From Corinectria fuckeliana (Eukaryota; Ascomycota; Sordariomycetes; Hypocreales; Nectriaceae): 64,000 bases of DNA. Each line of letters opens with the position of its first letter. Position 1 is the first letter of the stretch. Position numbers and translations under genes: made by a program. The notes beneath the pieces were generated by a model. It was not told the origin of the DNA and made no database searches. It was given only the letters and a program-made list of their open reading frames with translations. The DNA lies in assembly GCA_019137255.1 (NCBI GenBank), contig WPDH01000234.1, forward strand, positions 340,071 to 404,070. The letters run 5' to 3'. Below, in pieces: positions 1-11,129 of the stretch.

Positions 1-804
1 CTGAGGGAGAAGAAAGCTGCTAACGGATCTTAAACAAAACGGACCTCTGCGGAGGCAAGCTCGTGGCTTAGGTGATTTGATGAGCCGGAAAAAATTGGTC
101 TGTTTAATAATGGCATCGTGAAAAGGTCTTCGTATACGACTCACGCGGATTTCGGAGAGGATCTTCGGAGATTTCAAATGTACATGCAATTTGCCCAAGC
201 CCTGACCATTGCAAGACAGCAAAATGCCACCAGGCTACATGTCTTACAACATTCTGCACTTAGTCCAACCGAAGTATTCTTTTTAACGTTTGTTCATATT
301 AAATATTCACCCCTCGCAAAGGGATGGCCTTGTCTCGTCCTCATATATTTTGTCCAGCCAGTATATTACATAGGGCAAAACATGTTGATTCATCCCGTCC
401 TGAGCCCAAGCCTATCTTCATTTGAGACCATCTCATCGCGCCAATCCCGGCGTGCAAAGGCCATCATCGATGATGATTCATGACAACAAAGGCCAGGCCA
501 AAGATTCAAGCCAAAGCCAAGCCAAGCCAGAAGTAAAAAGCCGCCATAGCTCATGACTTGCCACCGTTGAGGGCTTATGCGTAGGAGCAGCACGCAAACG
601 CCAGAGATCCCCAACAAAAAAAAAAAGGACCGAAATACGCTATGGTTATGTGAAAAAAAGCGAACGAGGATGTAAGCGACGACCCCTGAGCAAAAGTCGA
701 AAAGATCTGGGATGCCCTCCGCCCGGAACAGATGAGTTGGCATAGCTGCGAATTATGAATCAATATGCGGACTAACGGTATGATATAACATCGGAACACG
801 AGGC
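1..804. other. Left edge, no supported gene
   Basis: This is probably the 3' flank of the CTD kinase gene. It contains AAGCC-type short repeats near 507-533. Open frames of up to ~120 codons exist on both strands, but none has a recognisable domain, splice pattern or convincing composition. Confidence 0.5.
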
Positions 805-3800
805 TTATGCCTCGGTAACAGTGGGCATGGCCTTCTGGTTCTTGTCCACTTGGACACGCTTCGCATCCCGTTGAAGATCGTTGCCTTCGCTGACCCGCTT
901 CTTGTCCTTTTCCTTGTCCCGGGATGCGCCGTCCTTAGCGGCTCTCCGGGCCTCTCGATCTCGGCGCTCGTTTTCTTTGCGGAGTGCCTTGGACTCGAAT
1001 TCATGCCAGTCTCCGTCGATGGCCGAGAGCCTAGAATTGACGCGGTTAGTGATTGGCGACGTTGGGGCCCGGAAGCCAGGGAACAAGGTGAGCTTACTCT
1101 ATTGCTTGGCGCGGAGACGGTAACTCTGTGGCAAAGTAGGGATGCTGTAGCACCTCGGCGGCATTGGGGCGCTTGGCAGGATCGTAGTGGAACATTGCAA
1201 TTAACAGCTCAAAGGCAGCCGGGGTCATCCTGTCCTCGTATTTCTCTGCGAAGACATTCTTCCGTTTGGCAGTTGGGCGGAGTAGTTCGAACCACGCCAT
1301 GTCGACGAGACCAGGCCACTCCTGGGTATTCGGCGTCCCCAAGATGTTGTAGATCTTCTCGAGTTGGCTGAGCTCAGTTCCGTCGCCCGTGAAGATGGCG
1401 TTGCGTGTAAAGATCTCCACCATGACACACGCCGCGCTCCAGACATCGACCGCGGCGGTGTACTTGGTTTCTCCGAGTAACAGCTCCGGCGATCGATACC
1501 AAATGGTGATGACGCGATTTGTATAATCTAGCTGGTGGCGCTTCGCATAGAAGCGTGCAAGACCAAAGTCAGCTAGCTTGAGGATGCCCTCGTTGCTAAC
1601 GAGAATGTTGGCCGCTTTGATGTCTCGGTGGAGGACCCCTCTGGTATGGAGGTAGTCTAGACCTTCGAATAGTTGCTTGGCGAGATGCTTCTTCTGGGCG
1701 GCGTCTAGCTTGAATGTCGGGTGGTTTAGCAGTCCGGTAAGATCATGTGACATATACTCGAAGACCATGAAGCAATCGTTCTTTTCAACCATAACCTCTT
1801 GTAAGTTGACGATGTTGATATGCCTGAGTGACTGCAACAGCTTGATCTCGCGGACGGCAGTGACTGGAAACCCATCTCGTTCTCCCTCCATGCGAATTCG
1901 TTTCAGCGCCACAAGGCCCTTCGTGTACACGTTGAGGCCCTTGAAAACTTTACCGTAGGTTCCTGAGCCAACAACTGATTCGTTTCCAGGCTTCCGGAAG
2001 AAGACAGATTCGGAATCCACCAGGTCGGCAGGGAGGGTCGGCCGGGGCTTCGGCCGCCTCATAATCTTCTTGACCTTCCGCATTCTCGGGGCCACTCTAG
2101 GTCCATCAGGAGGACTGCGGAGGTCATGCCGCGAGCGAGCCGAGGCCGGCTCAGTCGGCGCACTTCGAGGCGGTTCGCGGTCGCGGTCGCGGTCACGGTC
2201 TCGACTCTCCTTGGGAGGTTCTCCTCGTTGTGGAGCTGCGTTGAATTTTTGGGATATCTCGGGTTTCGGAGCTGCTGGTGTCGGTTTTGATGAGGGCTTA
2301 AAGGCGAAGCTGAACTTGCCAGAAGAACCTGTCTGTGACTGTGATCCTGGACCCGGAGGAGGCTGTCGGCTTGGAGGCGACATCGCATCATCCTCGACCC
2401 CTCTTTCGTTATCCGCGTCCTCAGCCTGGAGGTTGTTAGGTGGGCGGAAGGGAATGGTTTCCGAGTCGACGGTGTCCTGATTGCTATCTCCGCCGTCGCC
2501 CTGCGTGTTAGGATTACCAAACCGACCGTTGCTCGCATCCTCGTGATGCCCTCGTGGAGGGCCTGGGTTCCCGGAACTCCAGTGGGCATTTTTGAAACCG
2601 GCTCGATGACCCCCCCTTCCGGAGAAGGCACCTCTGAAGCCGCCACCGCGATAGCTTCCTCGGTAGTTGCCCGGGGGGTATTGCTGCATCGGCCCACTGG
2701 GGGCTGAGTGTGGGGGGGAATGGGGTGGATTAGAGTAGTAAGGCCCTGGGGGCCCATTCGGGGGACCATAGTTCCCGCCATGGGGGTATTGTGGTGGATA
2801 TTGTCTAGATCTCTTGTCAGCTTGGTGATGGGTAGTATACATGGTGACTTACTGTTGTGGCGAGTACTGCTGACCGTTCCATCCATTACGGTTTGCTCCA
2901 TACGGTGACTGTGATGGTGAGGTTTGATAAGAACCCCCGGGTTGGGGAGATTCAGAGTATCCCCGAGGGTCACCCCCGTGATGGGACTTGTGAGGGTACA
3001 TGGGATTGTACCCTCCTCGAAGGGCGCCACGGGAGGTCATCTCTTCGTCAATGTCCGACCGTGAGGAATGTCGTCGGTCTACAGACTCGTCCCGATGCCT
3101 TTGGTCTCGGCCAGCCTTGGGAGACCGTGGTGGTTGCCGCTGAGAGGACCGACGCTGAGGATCCAAGGCCCGATCACGAGCTGAGCTGGATGAGACTTCA
3201 GGGTAGTCCCCGCGAGACGAAGGACGGAGTCGACGGGATGATAAGGGCCTCCTCTCCGACGCAGGCGAACGACTTCGTGTTCGGTGGCGTGGTTGGTCCG
3301 GCCGAGAGTCACGGTCAGCACGACGTGGCCCTGTGTCCGCTCTCGCAGGCGAACGTGAGCGCGAGCGACGTGTCGAGCGGGACTGCGTCTCGTCAACTCG
3401 TGATGGCGATTTGGAAGAGCGGGCGTGACGACGTGGCGATGGTTTCCGTGGGTCGCGGGACGAACGACGGCCTTGCTTCCTTGAGGACGTCTCGGGGCTA
3501 TGGTCCCGTGTTCTAGTCCGCGGACTTCGATCTCGGCGGGACCTCTTGCGATGGGAGGAGGTTAAGGAAGGACTGCGGCTCCGGTGCCGCTTGGTCGAAG
3601 ATGGGGAGTCGCGGCCTCCACGGTCCCGGCTTCGAGTCCGGGATAGGGTCCGGCGGCGTGACTTGTCGGAAGAGTCGCGATGTCGTTCCCTTCCGGCCCT
3701 ATAACGAGGGATGAGGTCGTCGGTGTCGGCGGCGGCGGCGGCTCGGCGCGTAGGCTCGGATGAAGGATGTCGGTCTCGTTCACCGTCACGGCCACGACTG

Positions 3801-4033
3801 CGATCGTGGGAAGGGTGGCGACGGTGGGAGGAAGGCTCTGGCCTGTTGGACGGGCGATGACGGGCTCTGGCGTCAGAACCGTGGCGGGGCCCGCGGGGAG
3901 ATCCTGGTCGAGGCGAGGGCTTCACTCCTCGCTCGGTTCGAGCCCGTTCTCCTTGTTCATCAGGTCTCTCGTCGTCTCTCATGGCAGCATGTCGGCGTCG
4001 ACGTGGAGGCTTGGGCTTGGGCTGCTGCTTCAT
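805..4033 (-). CDS. ctk1: CTD kinase catalytic subunit, Ctk1/CDK12-like
   Basis: Cyclin-dependent kinase expected to phosphorylate Ser2 of the RNA polymerase II C-terminal repeats during elongation, with a cyclin K-type partner, in the nucleus. My model joins exons 4033-2853, 2804-1098 and 1030-805 into 1,037 aa. The 48-nt first intron has a GTAAGT donor and a CTGAC branch point, so the in-frame TAA after it is intronic. Residues 1 to ~640 are low-complexity, first RS/RD-rich and then Pro/Gly-rich, as is usual for CDK12-type kinases. The kinase domain shows GSGTYG (about 673-678), the VALK lysine (~695), a C-helix VTAVRE (708-713, PITAIRE-like), HRDIKAAN (786 on), DFG (806-808) and a T-loop with YTNRVITIWYRSPELLLGE, which is diagnostic of the Ctk1/CDK12 branch rather than Bur1/CDK9. 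A basic tail is encoded by the last exon. The start is the first ATG of the long frame; a 5'UTR intron is possible. Confidence 0.93.
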
Positions 4034-6222
4034 GGCGGGCGCCCGGGTTGAGTTTTTAGGACTCGCACAGTGAAATCAGCCGTACCTTAGCCGAACGACA
4101 AGGATCGCCTCGCGACCCGCTACCAGCAGCGAGCGTGCAGTAGCTATTGCGGGGACCAGCGCCCTATGATCTTAACTCGTAGCTGTCGGGTTGTCAATGC
4201 CAGATGAAAGTCCTCGCGTTGGCAATGAGCATGCGATTTTGAGTGAGATGAGGCACGGAGAGAAGTTAGGCGGAAGATGTGGATCGCGCCTATAATGCCT
4301 GTCGTCGAACTCCGTCGTTGAGGTTGTTTGTGGGTGCGTGCACCCTGGAGATGAGAGCGAGCGAACGAGCAAGCGTGAGTGCGTCAACGTGTGCGTGGCG
4401 GCTGAGAATGCGCTCGAGTCTCGCAACTGTGTACCTCCAGCCTTGGCCCTTGAGCCGCAACCCCTTGGATCTCGAACCCAGAGTCTCGGGGTTGGGTCGA
4501 CAGAGTGTAACGAGAACCTTGCGTGCACTTGCAGACTTGCTTCTCCACCGTGCTCCTTTTTTCCTCTTGGGGCTTTTTTTTCTCTCGCGTGCGCCCGCGA
4601 TTCTCTTGCCTTTTGCTCTCCAGCTGAACGTGGGTGTCTCAACGCCATACAGGGTTGCGCTGGGGATCGTTTGGACTATGCCCCAATGGTTCCACCAGCA
4701 GAGAACCGCTGTCGTCTGCTCAAGAGCGCCAAGTACTACATACGAATCCGTGCGGATCATTTACGACAACCCTCGACTTCCCTTTCAATCCCTGATGTCT
4801 GGATTGCACACAATAGGTGGCGTGTGTTCAACAGTGATGTAATGAGGCCTTTTCACCCCATACCAAGCCGCCCCAGTGACCAGCCAGTTGACGTTGGCAG
4901 TAAAAGGCACCGCCTCTCTGAATCATGCTAGATGATGGCATCTCAGATAGATCAGAGAGCTCCTTGCGGATCCCTGAATTTCAGCATGCAGACCGCATCG
5001 CCTCCACAAGAAAGCCAGTTATCAAGGTATTCGTCCGGACGCACAACCGTATAGGACAGGCGAGTTCCGCCTTCCTGACGACTCCAAACGGTTGCAGAGT
5101 GATAGCGACACCCCTTTGACTGACGGAAACCTGTCCAGATCCACGGCCTTCGAAGGAAACGGTCATACACGGTATAGCCGAAGTGCGGTGCATCAGACGT
5201 CGGATAGATCGTACGCCAAGCAACTACATTCCCAACTGGAAATGGTCCGTCATCCAATATCCGGTTTGTTTCTCTCTGTCAAATTAGGTGGGGAGCGTGG
5301 GTAAGGCGGTCATGCAGTCACCAACATGATGCCCCTCCATCAACCGTGGGCGATGCGTTATGCCCGCGCTTCCCTATCACCGTTTTGGATTTGTCTGCGA
5401 GCAGAGGGGCAACCGACTCCTGCCATACTGGCGGAAGACAGGCACCGTATTTTGGGCAATAGTTTTGTGATGAAGTACGTCGACGGGGTGTCGATGGGCG
5501 TGAACAGCGAACTCGGAAGGCCGGAGGGAGCGACGGTCCGGAATGACCTCGTCGAGCTTTTTACCTCGACTCGCTCGGGCGGCGTTGGAGGTGATAGGAA
5601 TCATAAAACGATCCTTGCATTTGCAGATTCCCCGTTGTCTCGGGCATGGTGCGATAGTTGGCGTGGCGGGGTGGGCGTTATGCCATGGCGATGACGGATT
5701 AGGTGCAGGAGGGCTGGAGGGTGATGGTTGTGGGAATCTTCAGACAGAGCCTGAAAGGCGCCCGAGATCACGTGATTGGAGGTGCATTGCGATGTGGGGC
5801 TTGACCGCCCTGCCAGCCTGTTCTTTGGGCGTTCCATCTATTCTTCTAGGTACTTTGGGGGTTAGTCTAGGTCTGAAGCTACGGGTACCTTTTAGAGGAA
5901 TGCCATCGGAAGAACTGAAGGCTTGCGGGCATGAATATCTATGTTCACGAGAAATGAAGTCTGGAAGAAATTGTTAGAAGTCATGTGACCGATAGTTAGG
6001 TACCTAGGTATGTAGGCTGTCATGTCTAGATAAGCAAGTTATTCCGTCTTCCTGTGGTGAAACGAGTGAAATCGAAAATCTCCTAGTTCTAAGCGATGCC
6101 TCGGCTCTACCACTTGGCGGCCCACACGGTAGCGCCTCCATCGAGTGGGTCTCGGGCTTGTCCTAGAACCCGGGCCATTTGAAGGGATTTGAGTGCTGAC
6201 TGGATCGGGCTTGAGACAAGTC
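4034..6222. other. Intergenic, no supported gene
   Basis: About 2.2 kb between the kinase start and the transposon. The kinase promoter and 5'UTR must lie at its left end. Open frames of 60-200 codons are present on both strands but overlap each other, lack domains and do not join through plausible introns. Near 5995-6016 there is a TAGGTACCTAGGTA-type short repeat. Confidence 0.5.
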
Positions 6223-6224
6223 TA

Positions 6225-6266
6225 GGGTGGGGACCCGGCATCCCGCGCGCACCCGTATCCCGCGCA
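6225..6266 (+). repeat. Left terminal inverted repeat
   Basis: 42 bp starting GGGTGGGGACCCGGCATCCC, identical to the reverse complement of 8029-8070. It is preceded by the TA target dinucleotide. GC-rich and untouched by RIP. Confidence 0.95.
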
Positions 6267-6299
6267 GCAGACCGTGTTTTTAATCAGACTTTAAAGCTG

Positions 6300-7940
6300 T
6301 ATTCCTTAACAAATACAATAGAAAATAACTAGCTAAGACTAGAATGTGTTTATTATGCTGTCTATAGTTAAACTGCCTACTTCTTTAGAGATTTCTTCTA
6401 CTAGAGCAGGCAGAATATACCTTTTTTCTCTCTTTTTCTTTATAGTTTTACTCCTAGCTTTTATAATCTCTATACATATTAGAAAAGTAGCAATTAGGTT
6501 AAATTTAACTATCTTTCTTTTTATAACCTTTTATAACCTTATTTAGTCTTCTAAATATGTGACTTTATGCTTTAATTTAATAATTTTTATAGTCTGATAA
6601 TTAAGTATATTACTAGCTTTTTCTCTTATCTTTTAGATAGTATAATTAAAGCTGCTAAGATTACTTTACAGCAAATTAAGCTAGCTTATAAGCTTACTTT
6701 TATTTCTTAGTGTATAAGAAATACTATCTTATATAATCTTTTAATACTTTAAGGTATAAGGTGCTATTTCTGCCTATAGTGCTTAGTTAGTAATTATAAT
6801 ATATACTAACAGCTTTTTTATATTAACTAGCTATATTCCTACTCTAGAAAAACCACCTTAGAGGTTCCTCTTAGTTATACCTTTCTTTAAAGCTATTTTA
6901 TAATACTCTAGGAAGTATTACTTTAAAATAAGAGCTATTAATATAAAGGAGGAATACTAGTATATATAATATTTAAAAGCATACTTAATTAGGCTAAATA
7001 TACCTATATTAAGCAGCTATATAATATATAAGCTATAAGAAGGTAAATAAATAACCTAAATTTAATAAAATAATACTTAAAATTAGAATTAGATAAAAAT
7101 ATAACTAGTAAAGCTATTAAGAATTAAAATTTACTATTAAGTTAGGTTTTCTAGCTTTATTTTCTTAATAAAAACCTTTTTTAACTATTTTTTATATACT
7201 AAGATAGTTATAAAGCTTAACTTTATATAATTATATTTCTAAGAGGGAAAATTAGTATTAAACTACTACTCTTAAAGGTTAATTCCTAAGAAGACTATAT
7301 AAGAGGTAAGATATTATCTTATAGTGCTTTCTACCTCTAAGACTAAGACCTAAGTATAGTAATCACTCTTTATAATAACTACCTAGTAAGTAAGGCTTAA
7401 ACTAATAACTTTTCTAGCTTTTATTATACCCTTAGTAAGACTATATTTATTTAAATTATAGATATAGCTAGGCCTAATAGACTTCTTATATATTTACTAT
7501 ACTAATATAATATATTATAATTAGATCACTTTAAGAGTAGCACTTTTTAAATAAGTAGCTTTAAGAGATATAAAAGTCTTTAATTTAACTTTTATATTAT
7601 ATTAGAGGAAGTATAAGACCTAGTAATACCTAATAAGATTATTAATATATTTAAGGTTACTAATTTCTTATATAATAGCATATAAATTATACCTTAAGAG
7701 AGCCTATTTAGTGATTTCTTCTTTTATAATCTAATTAACTAATAGCTTCTCTTAAATTAGTAATAGTCTTTAGGCCTTCTTATACTCTTACTTTCTGTTT
7801 TTAATACTATTCTTTTAACCCTAAAGTGTAGACTTAGGAATATAGTACTACATGCTAAGAGTGCGAATTTCCTTGCTATTTGCAGCCTTAACGAGGATTT
7901 CAGCTATGACCTCATCACGGCTAGGCGTGCAAGAAGCCAT
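6300..7940 (-). pseudogene. Decayed pogo/Fot1-type transposase
   Basis: Reading leftward on the minus strand from an ATG at 7940, a frame begins MASCTPSRDEVIAEILVKAA and runs about 30 codons to a stop. Past that stop the same frame reads YYIPKSTL and G.KN between further stop codons. This resembles the helix-turn-helix (psq) segment of Fot1/Pot2 transposases, where a YGIP-TL-R-NG pattern is usual. The stops can be explained by C-to-T changes in CAG/CGA-type codons. The remaining ~1.5 kb has no open frame of useful length. The left limit is approximate. I see no DDE catalytic residues because the region is too degraded. Confidence 0.7.
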
Positions 7941-8028
7941 AGTCAAAGTCTGGTTGAAATTGGGTTCCAATTGATGATGTTATGATTGAGTGTTGTGAAG
8001 GGTATTACATTTACGCGTCGCGATTTAG

Positions 8029-8070
8029 TGCGCGGGATACGGGTGCGCGCGGGATGCCGGGTCCCCACCC
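8029..8070 (-). repeat. Right terminal inverted repeat
   Basis: Exact inverted copy of 6225-6266, followed by TA at 8071-8072. Confidence 0.95.
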
Positions 8071-8072
8071 TA

Positions 8073-8509
8073 CGCTCGAATTAGGAAGCTTGACCTGGCG
8101 GACCGAGGAGTGGCGAGAGTTGTTGAGGACGACATCACTGTACTGACTGCGCAACATGGCACTCGATGCGCTGTCCCTTGTGAGCTGTGCCCTGGAGTGC
8201 AATGCCCTGATCCTGGCCCTGGATTTTGCGGCCCGGACTTCGGGTCCACTGTGCAACTGTCCATCGTTTGCCCATGGGCCTGCTATTAATATCAACTTGT
8301 TCCTCGGCGACGTAGCAAATCCACTTGAAGATCCTTCCACCTGAGCCTTTGTGAATTGTCCTCGCGCATATAAGCTAGAATACTTGCCGTGCCTGCAGCA
8401 TCCGACACAAAAGTCACCACTTGGGCCCGTCACAGGAGAATCATACAGAGGAAACTACTTGGGGCAGCTCCTAAACACCACCACCACCACCACCACCACC
8501 ACCGCCATC
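8073..8509 (+). promoter_or_regulatory. Upstream region of the hydrolase gene with a CAC microsatellite
   Basis: 437 bp between the transposon and the hydrolase start. A (CAC)9 tract at about 8476-8503 ends just before the start codon, so it most likely lies in the 5'UTR. GC content returns to normal right after the TIR, so RIP has not spread visibly into this flank. Confidence 0.5.
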
Positions 8510-10060
8510 ATGGAGTGGTTTGGCCAAGCCGAAATCAACTTCACCCACGCGCCGGCACCCCGGACAATCCGCGAAAAGGATGGCAGCGAGACCGACCTGC
8601 TCAAGATCTGCGAGCAGGCCACGCCGCCCTGCAACCTCAACCCGCTGCTCTTCAACGGCCACCTGCAGACCATGTGGACGGCTACGCGCCCGCGCGGCCC
8701 CAGCGTCTACTACAAGCGCAAGATCTTCGACGCCGACCACAAGGCCTATCACGGCACCTTCGCTGTCGATTTCGTCGTCGAGCCCCACGACGGCGAGGAC
8801 CCTACTTTGTCCCGCCGCACCGTCTACTTTACCGACGATGAGCTGCAGCACATAGGGTCCGACGACTCCAAGCCTATGCTGGTCGTGCTGCATGGACTCT
8901 CTGGTGGTTCTCACGAGATTTACTTGCGACACGCAATTGCGCCGCTGATCGGCGAGGGCGGCTGGGAAGCGTGCGTCGTCAACTTTCGAGGGTGTGCCAG
9001 AAGCAAAATCACCAGCGGGATGCTGTACAACGCGCGAGCGACGTGGGATTTGCGACAGGTAGAGTGCTCACCACGAGATCCATGGCAATGCCTCAAGCTG
9101 ACGTGCCATATAGACTGTGAAATGGCTCTATGAGAAATATCCCAACCGCCCCCTGTTTGGTCTAGGATTCTCCCTTGGCGCTAACATGCTCACCAACGTA
9201 AGGCTCGAGTCAGCTTTGGGAACTCGGAAACCGAACACTAACTAGTAGGCTGTAGTACTGCGGCGAGGAGGGCGCTGGCTGCCTGCTGAAAGGCGCCGTT
9301 GCCTGCTCAAACCCCTTCAACCTGGAGATCTCCAGTAAGATGCTTCAGAATAGCTATATTGGCCGAAAAGTTTATCTGCGCATCATGGGCAGCAAGTAAA
9401 TCCCATCCCATGGTTCTTCAATTTCCGCGACTTGCTAACTATACAACAGGTGCTCTGAAGGACTTGGCGCGATCGCACAGAGAGGAGCTGGAGAAGTACA
9501 GCGACATCGACGTCAAATCTGTCCTGGAAATCACCTACCTGAACGAATTTGACCGCCTAATCCAGTGCGTTAAGCCAATCAATCCACTGCTATGCCCATC
9601 AAAACTGACGCATATCCTAGATGCCCGAGTTGGGGATATCCCACCGAGTATGCGTATTACCGAGATGCATCGTCCACCGACGCCGTTCTTTCTATCCAAA
9701 TCCCCTTCCTCGCCATCAACTCGACCGATGACCCTGTAAGTCTTCTCCTACAGCGGATCTCGGGATCCTTCCTGACAAGTGTGCTAGATTGCCATCAAGG
9801 AAGCCATCCCCTTCGAAGAGTTCCAACTGAACCCCAACGCTGTCCTTTTGACCACTTCGCTGGGCGGTCACCTTTGCTGGTTTGAGGTCGGTGGCGGTCG
9901 GTGGTTCACTCGTCCGGTAGCCAACTTCTTGAACCACCTGGCCTTCAAGACGGATCTCGATAGTCTGGCGCCCAAGCAGGGAGCAGATGATGCCAATGCG
10001 GCCTCGGTCGGTCATGGCTACGTCCCGATGCGACGAAAGATGATGATGGTACAGGAGTAA
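8510..10060 (+). CDS. Alpha/beta hydrolase, YheT/Eht1-type esterase or acyltransferase
   Basis: Member of the family that includes yeast Eht1/Eeb1 (medium-chain fatty acid ethyl ester synthase/esterase) and bacterial YheT; the natural substrate cannot be read from the sequence. Model: exons 8510-9058, 9114-9197, 9256-9391, 9450-9564, 9621-9735 and 9788-10060, giving 423 aa. The N-terminal NPLLFNGHLQTMW motif is typical of the family. The catalytic triad is visible: Ser203 in the nucleophile elbow GFSLGAN, Asp331/332 in NSTDDP, and His361 in GGHLCWFE. LVVLHGLSGGSHE forms the oxyanion region. The third intron (9392-9449) must use a GC donor (GCAAGT): only that join keeps the conserved frame MGS-ALKDL, while the overlapping GTAAAT site would shift it. 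No signal peptide. Convergent with LOC1. Confidence 0.88.
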
Positions 10061-10430
10061 AGTAATAGTGTGGGAGGCGCCGAAACCCTTAAAAGAAACG
10101 GGTTTCATGGATTTTGCAACAGCTGATAGACACAATGTAGCATAGTGATAGATATAGACCTCCGCATATACCTACAAAATAGCCTGACTAGGTTCCATAC
10201 CATAGACCGTGGTAAGACGTTTAGTGTCTCCGACATAACCTACCGCCTAGCCTCCGAGTACAAAACTATCGGGTTCAACTTTTGTCATCTCAAATCTTAT
10301 GCCGAGCTAAAGTAATAAAAAGGACGTCTTCCAAAGCCCGCCTGCCCAACTCCAAGCGCCAAACAATGCAATGCCACGCCTCGCCCGCATCAGGGCTCTT
10401 TTGATTCCCTCATTCCTCATCCCTCATCCC
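10061..10430. other. Convergent intergenic region
   Basis: 370 bp between the 3' ends of the hydrolase and LOC1. It must carry both 3'UTRs. No ORF or structured element was recognised. Confidence 0.5.
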
Positions 10431-11129
10431 TCACGCAAACGATACCCGCTTCTTGCCCTTGGCTTTTCCGGCCTTGGTGCCGGTGATGGTTACGTCCTTG
10501 ACGCTATCCTTGGAGTCGTCGGTGGCCTTGCGCTTGCGCCTCTTCCTCAGGGCGTCCTTGAAGGTCTCGATCTTGGATTCCCTTTCGAACTCCTTCTTCT
10601 CGGCCTCGACCTTGCGGGCCTCGCGGATCTCCTCCATCTGGCGGGCCTTGATCATCTTGGACTCGATCTGGCCGTTCTTCTCGGCTTGGACTAGCGACAA
10701 GATTGTGTTCATGCTTTCCTGTAGTTGCAGCACACGTTAGCACTCTATCTCAATCATCTAGCGGGTTTGTCGCAAAGCAAAAAGGCCAAGTCAAGAAAAA
10801 GCTGTGCATACCCTGTCATCGACAAAGACCTTGCCCTTCTTTTTGCCCTTGGGCTTGATCACGCCGACGGGGGTAATCGTGTTGAGCTTGGGGATGCCGA
10901 GCTCCTCCTCCGTGTAGCTACGCTTCTTGGGGTTTCGGAGCTTCTTGACCAGGGCGTCGCGGCCCTTGTCCTTGACCTGCTTGTTCGGCAGGGTGCCCTT
11001 GGACTTGTTCTTGGATGACGATTTAACGATGCCATCGGAGGCGGGGCGCCTGGCGGCCTTGCTGTTTGCGATGCCCGACTTGGCGGCGGCATGCTTGTTC
11101 TTGACGGTGCTCGTTCGAGAGGGCGCCAT
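10431..11129 (-). CDS. loc1: 60S ribosomal subunit assembly/export protein Loc1
   Basis: Small basic nuclear/nucleolar protein needed for 60S subunit biogenesis; in yeast it also takes part in ASH1 mRNA localisation. Exons 11129-10812 and 10718-10431 give 201 aa, close to the ~204 aa of yeast Loc1. The Lys/Arg-rich N-terminus is followed by the family signature YTEEELGIPKLN, ITPVGVIKPKGKKKGKVFVD (about residues 80-105), then ESMNTILSLVQAEKNGQIES and a long charged helix (REARKVEAEKK) ending in a basic tail. The intron (10811-10719) falls exactly inside the conserved FVDDR-ESM join. An upstream in-frame start at 11390 was rejected: the extra 87 residues look like 5'UTR, and MAPSRT is the usual beginning. 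Confidence 0.9.

Larger units (their letters stand above)
6225..8070 (-). mobile_element. RIP-mutated Tc1/mariner-type transposon (Pot2/Fot1-like)
   Basis: The element is 1,846 bp long, bounded by perfect 42-bp terminal inverted repeats and flanked by TA on both sides (6223-6224 and 8071-8072), the target duplication of Tc1/mariner elements. Length and TIR size fit fungal Pot2 (about 1.86 kb, 43-bp TIRs) and other Fot1/pogo relatives. From about 6275 to 7850 the sequence is very AT-rich, depleted of CA and TG and full of TA, as RIP leaves it. The ends and about 170 bp at the right side are not. A transposase start lies on the minus strand at 7940. The copy is inactive. Its right end is 440 bp upstream of the hydrolase start codon. 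Confidence 0.9.

Noticed and set aside
390..743. Hydrophobic 117-codon frame on the minus strand
   Set aside because: It lies in the kinase 3' flank, overlaps other frames, has no domain, and its hydrophobicity follows from a T-rich plus-strand complement.
4279..4931. Overlapping plus-strand frames of 187 and 197 codons
   Set aside because: The two frames and a minus-strand frame cover the same bases with similar composition and none has family features. More likely upstream leader of the kinase gene or spacer.
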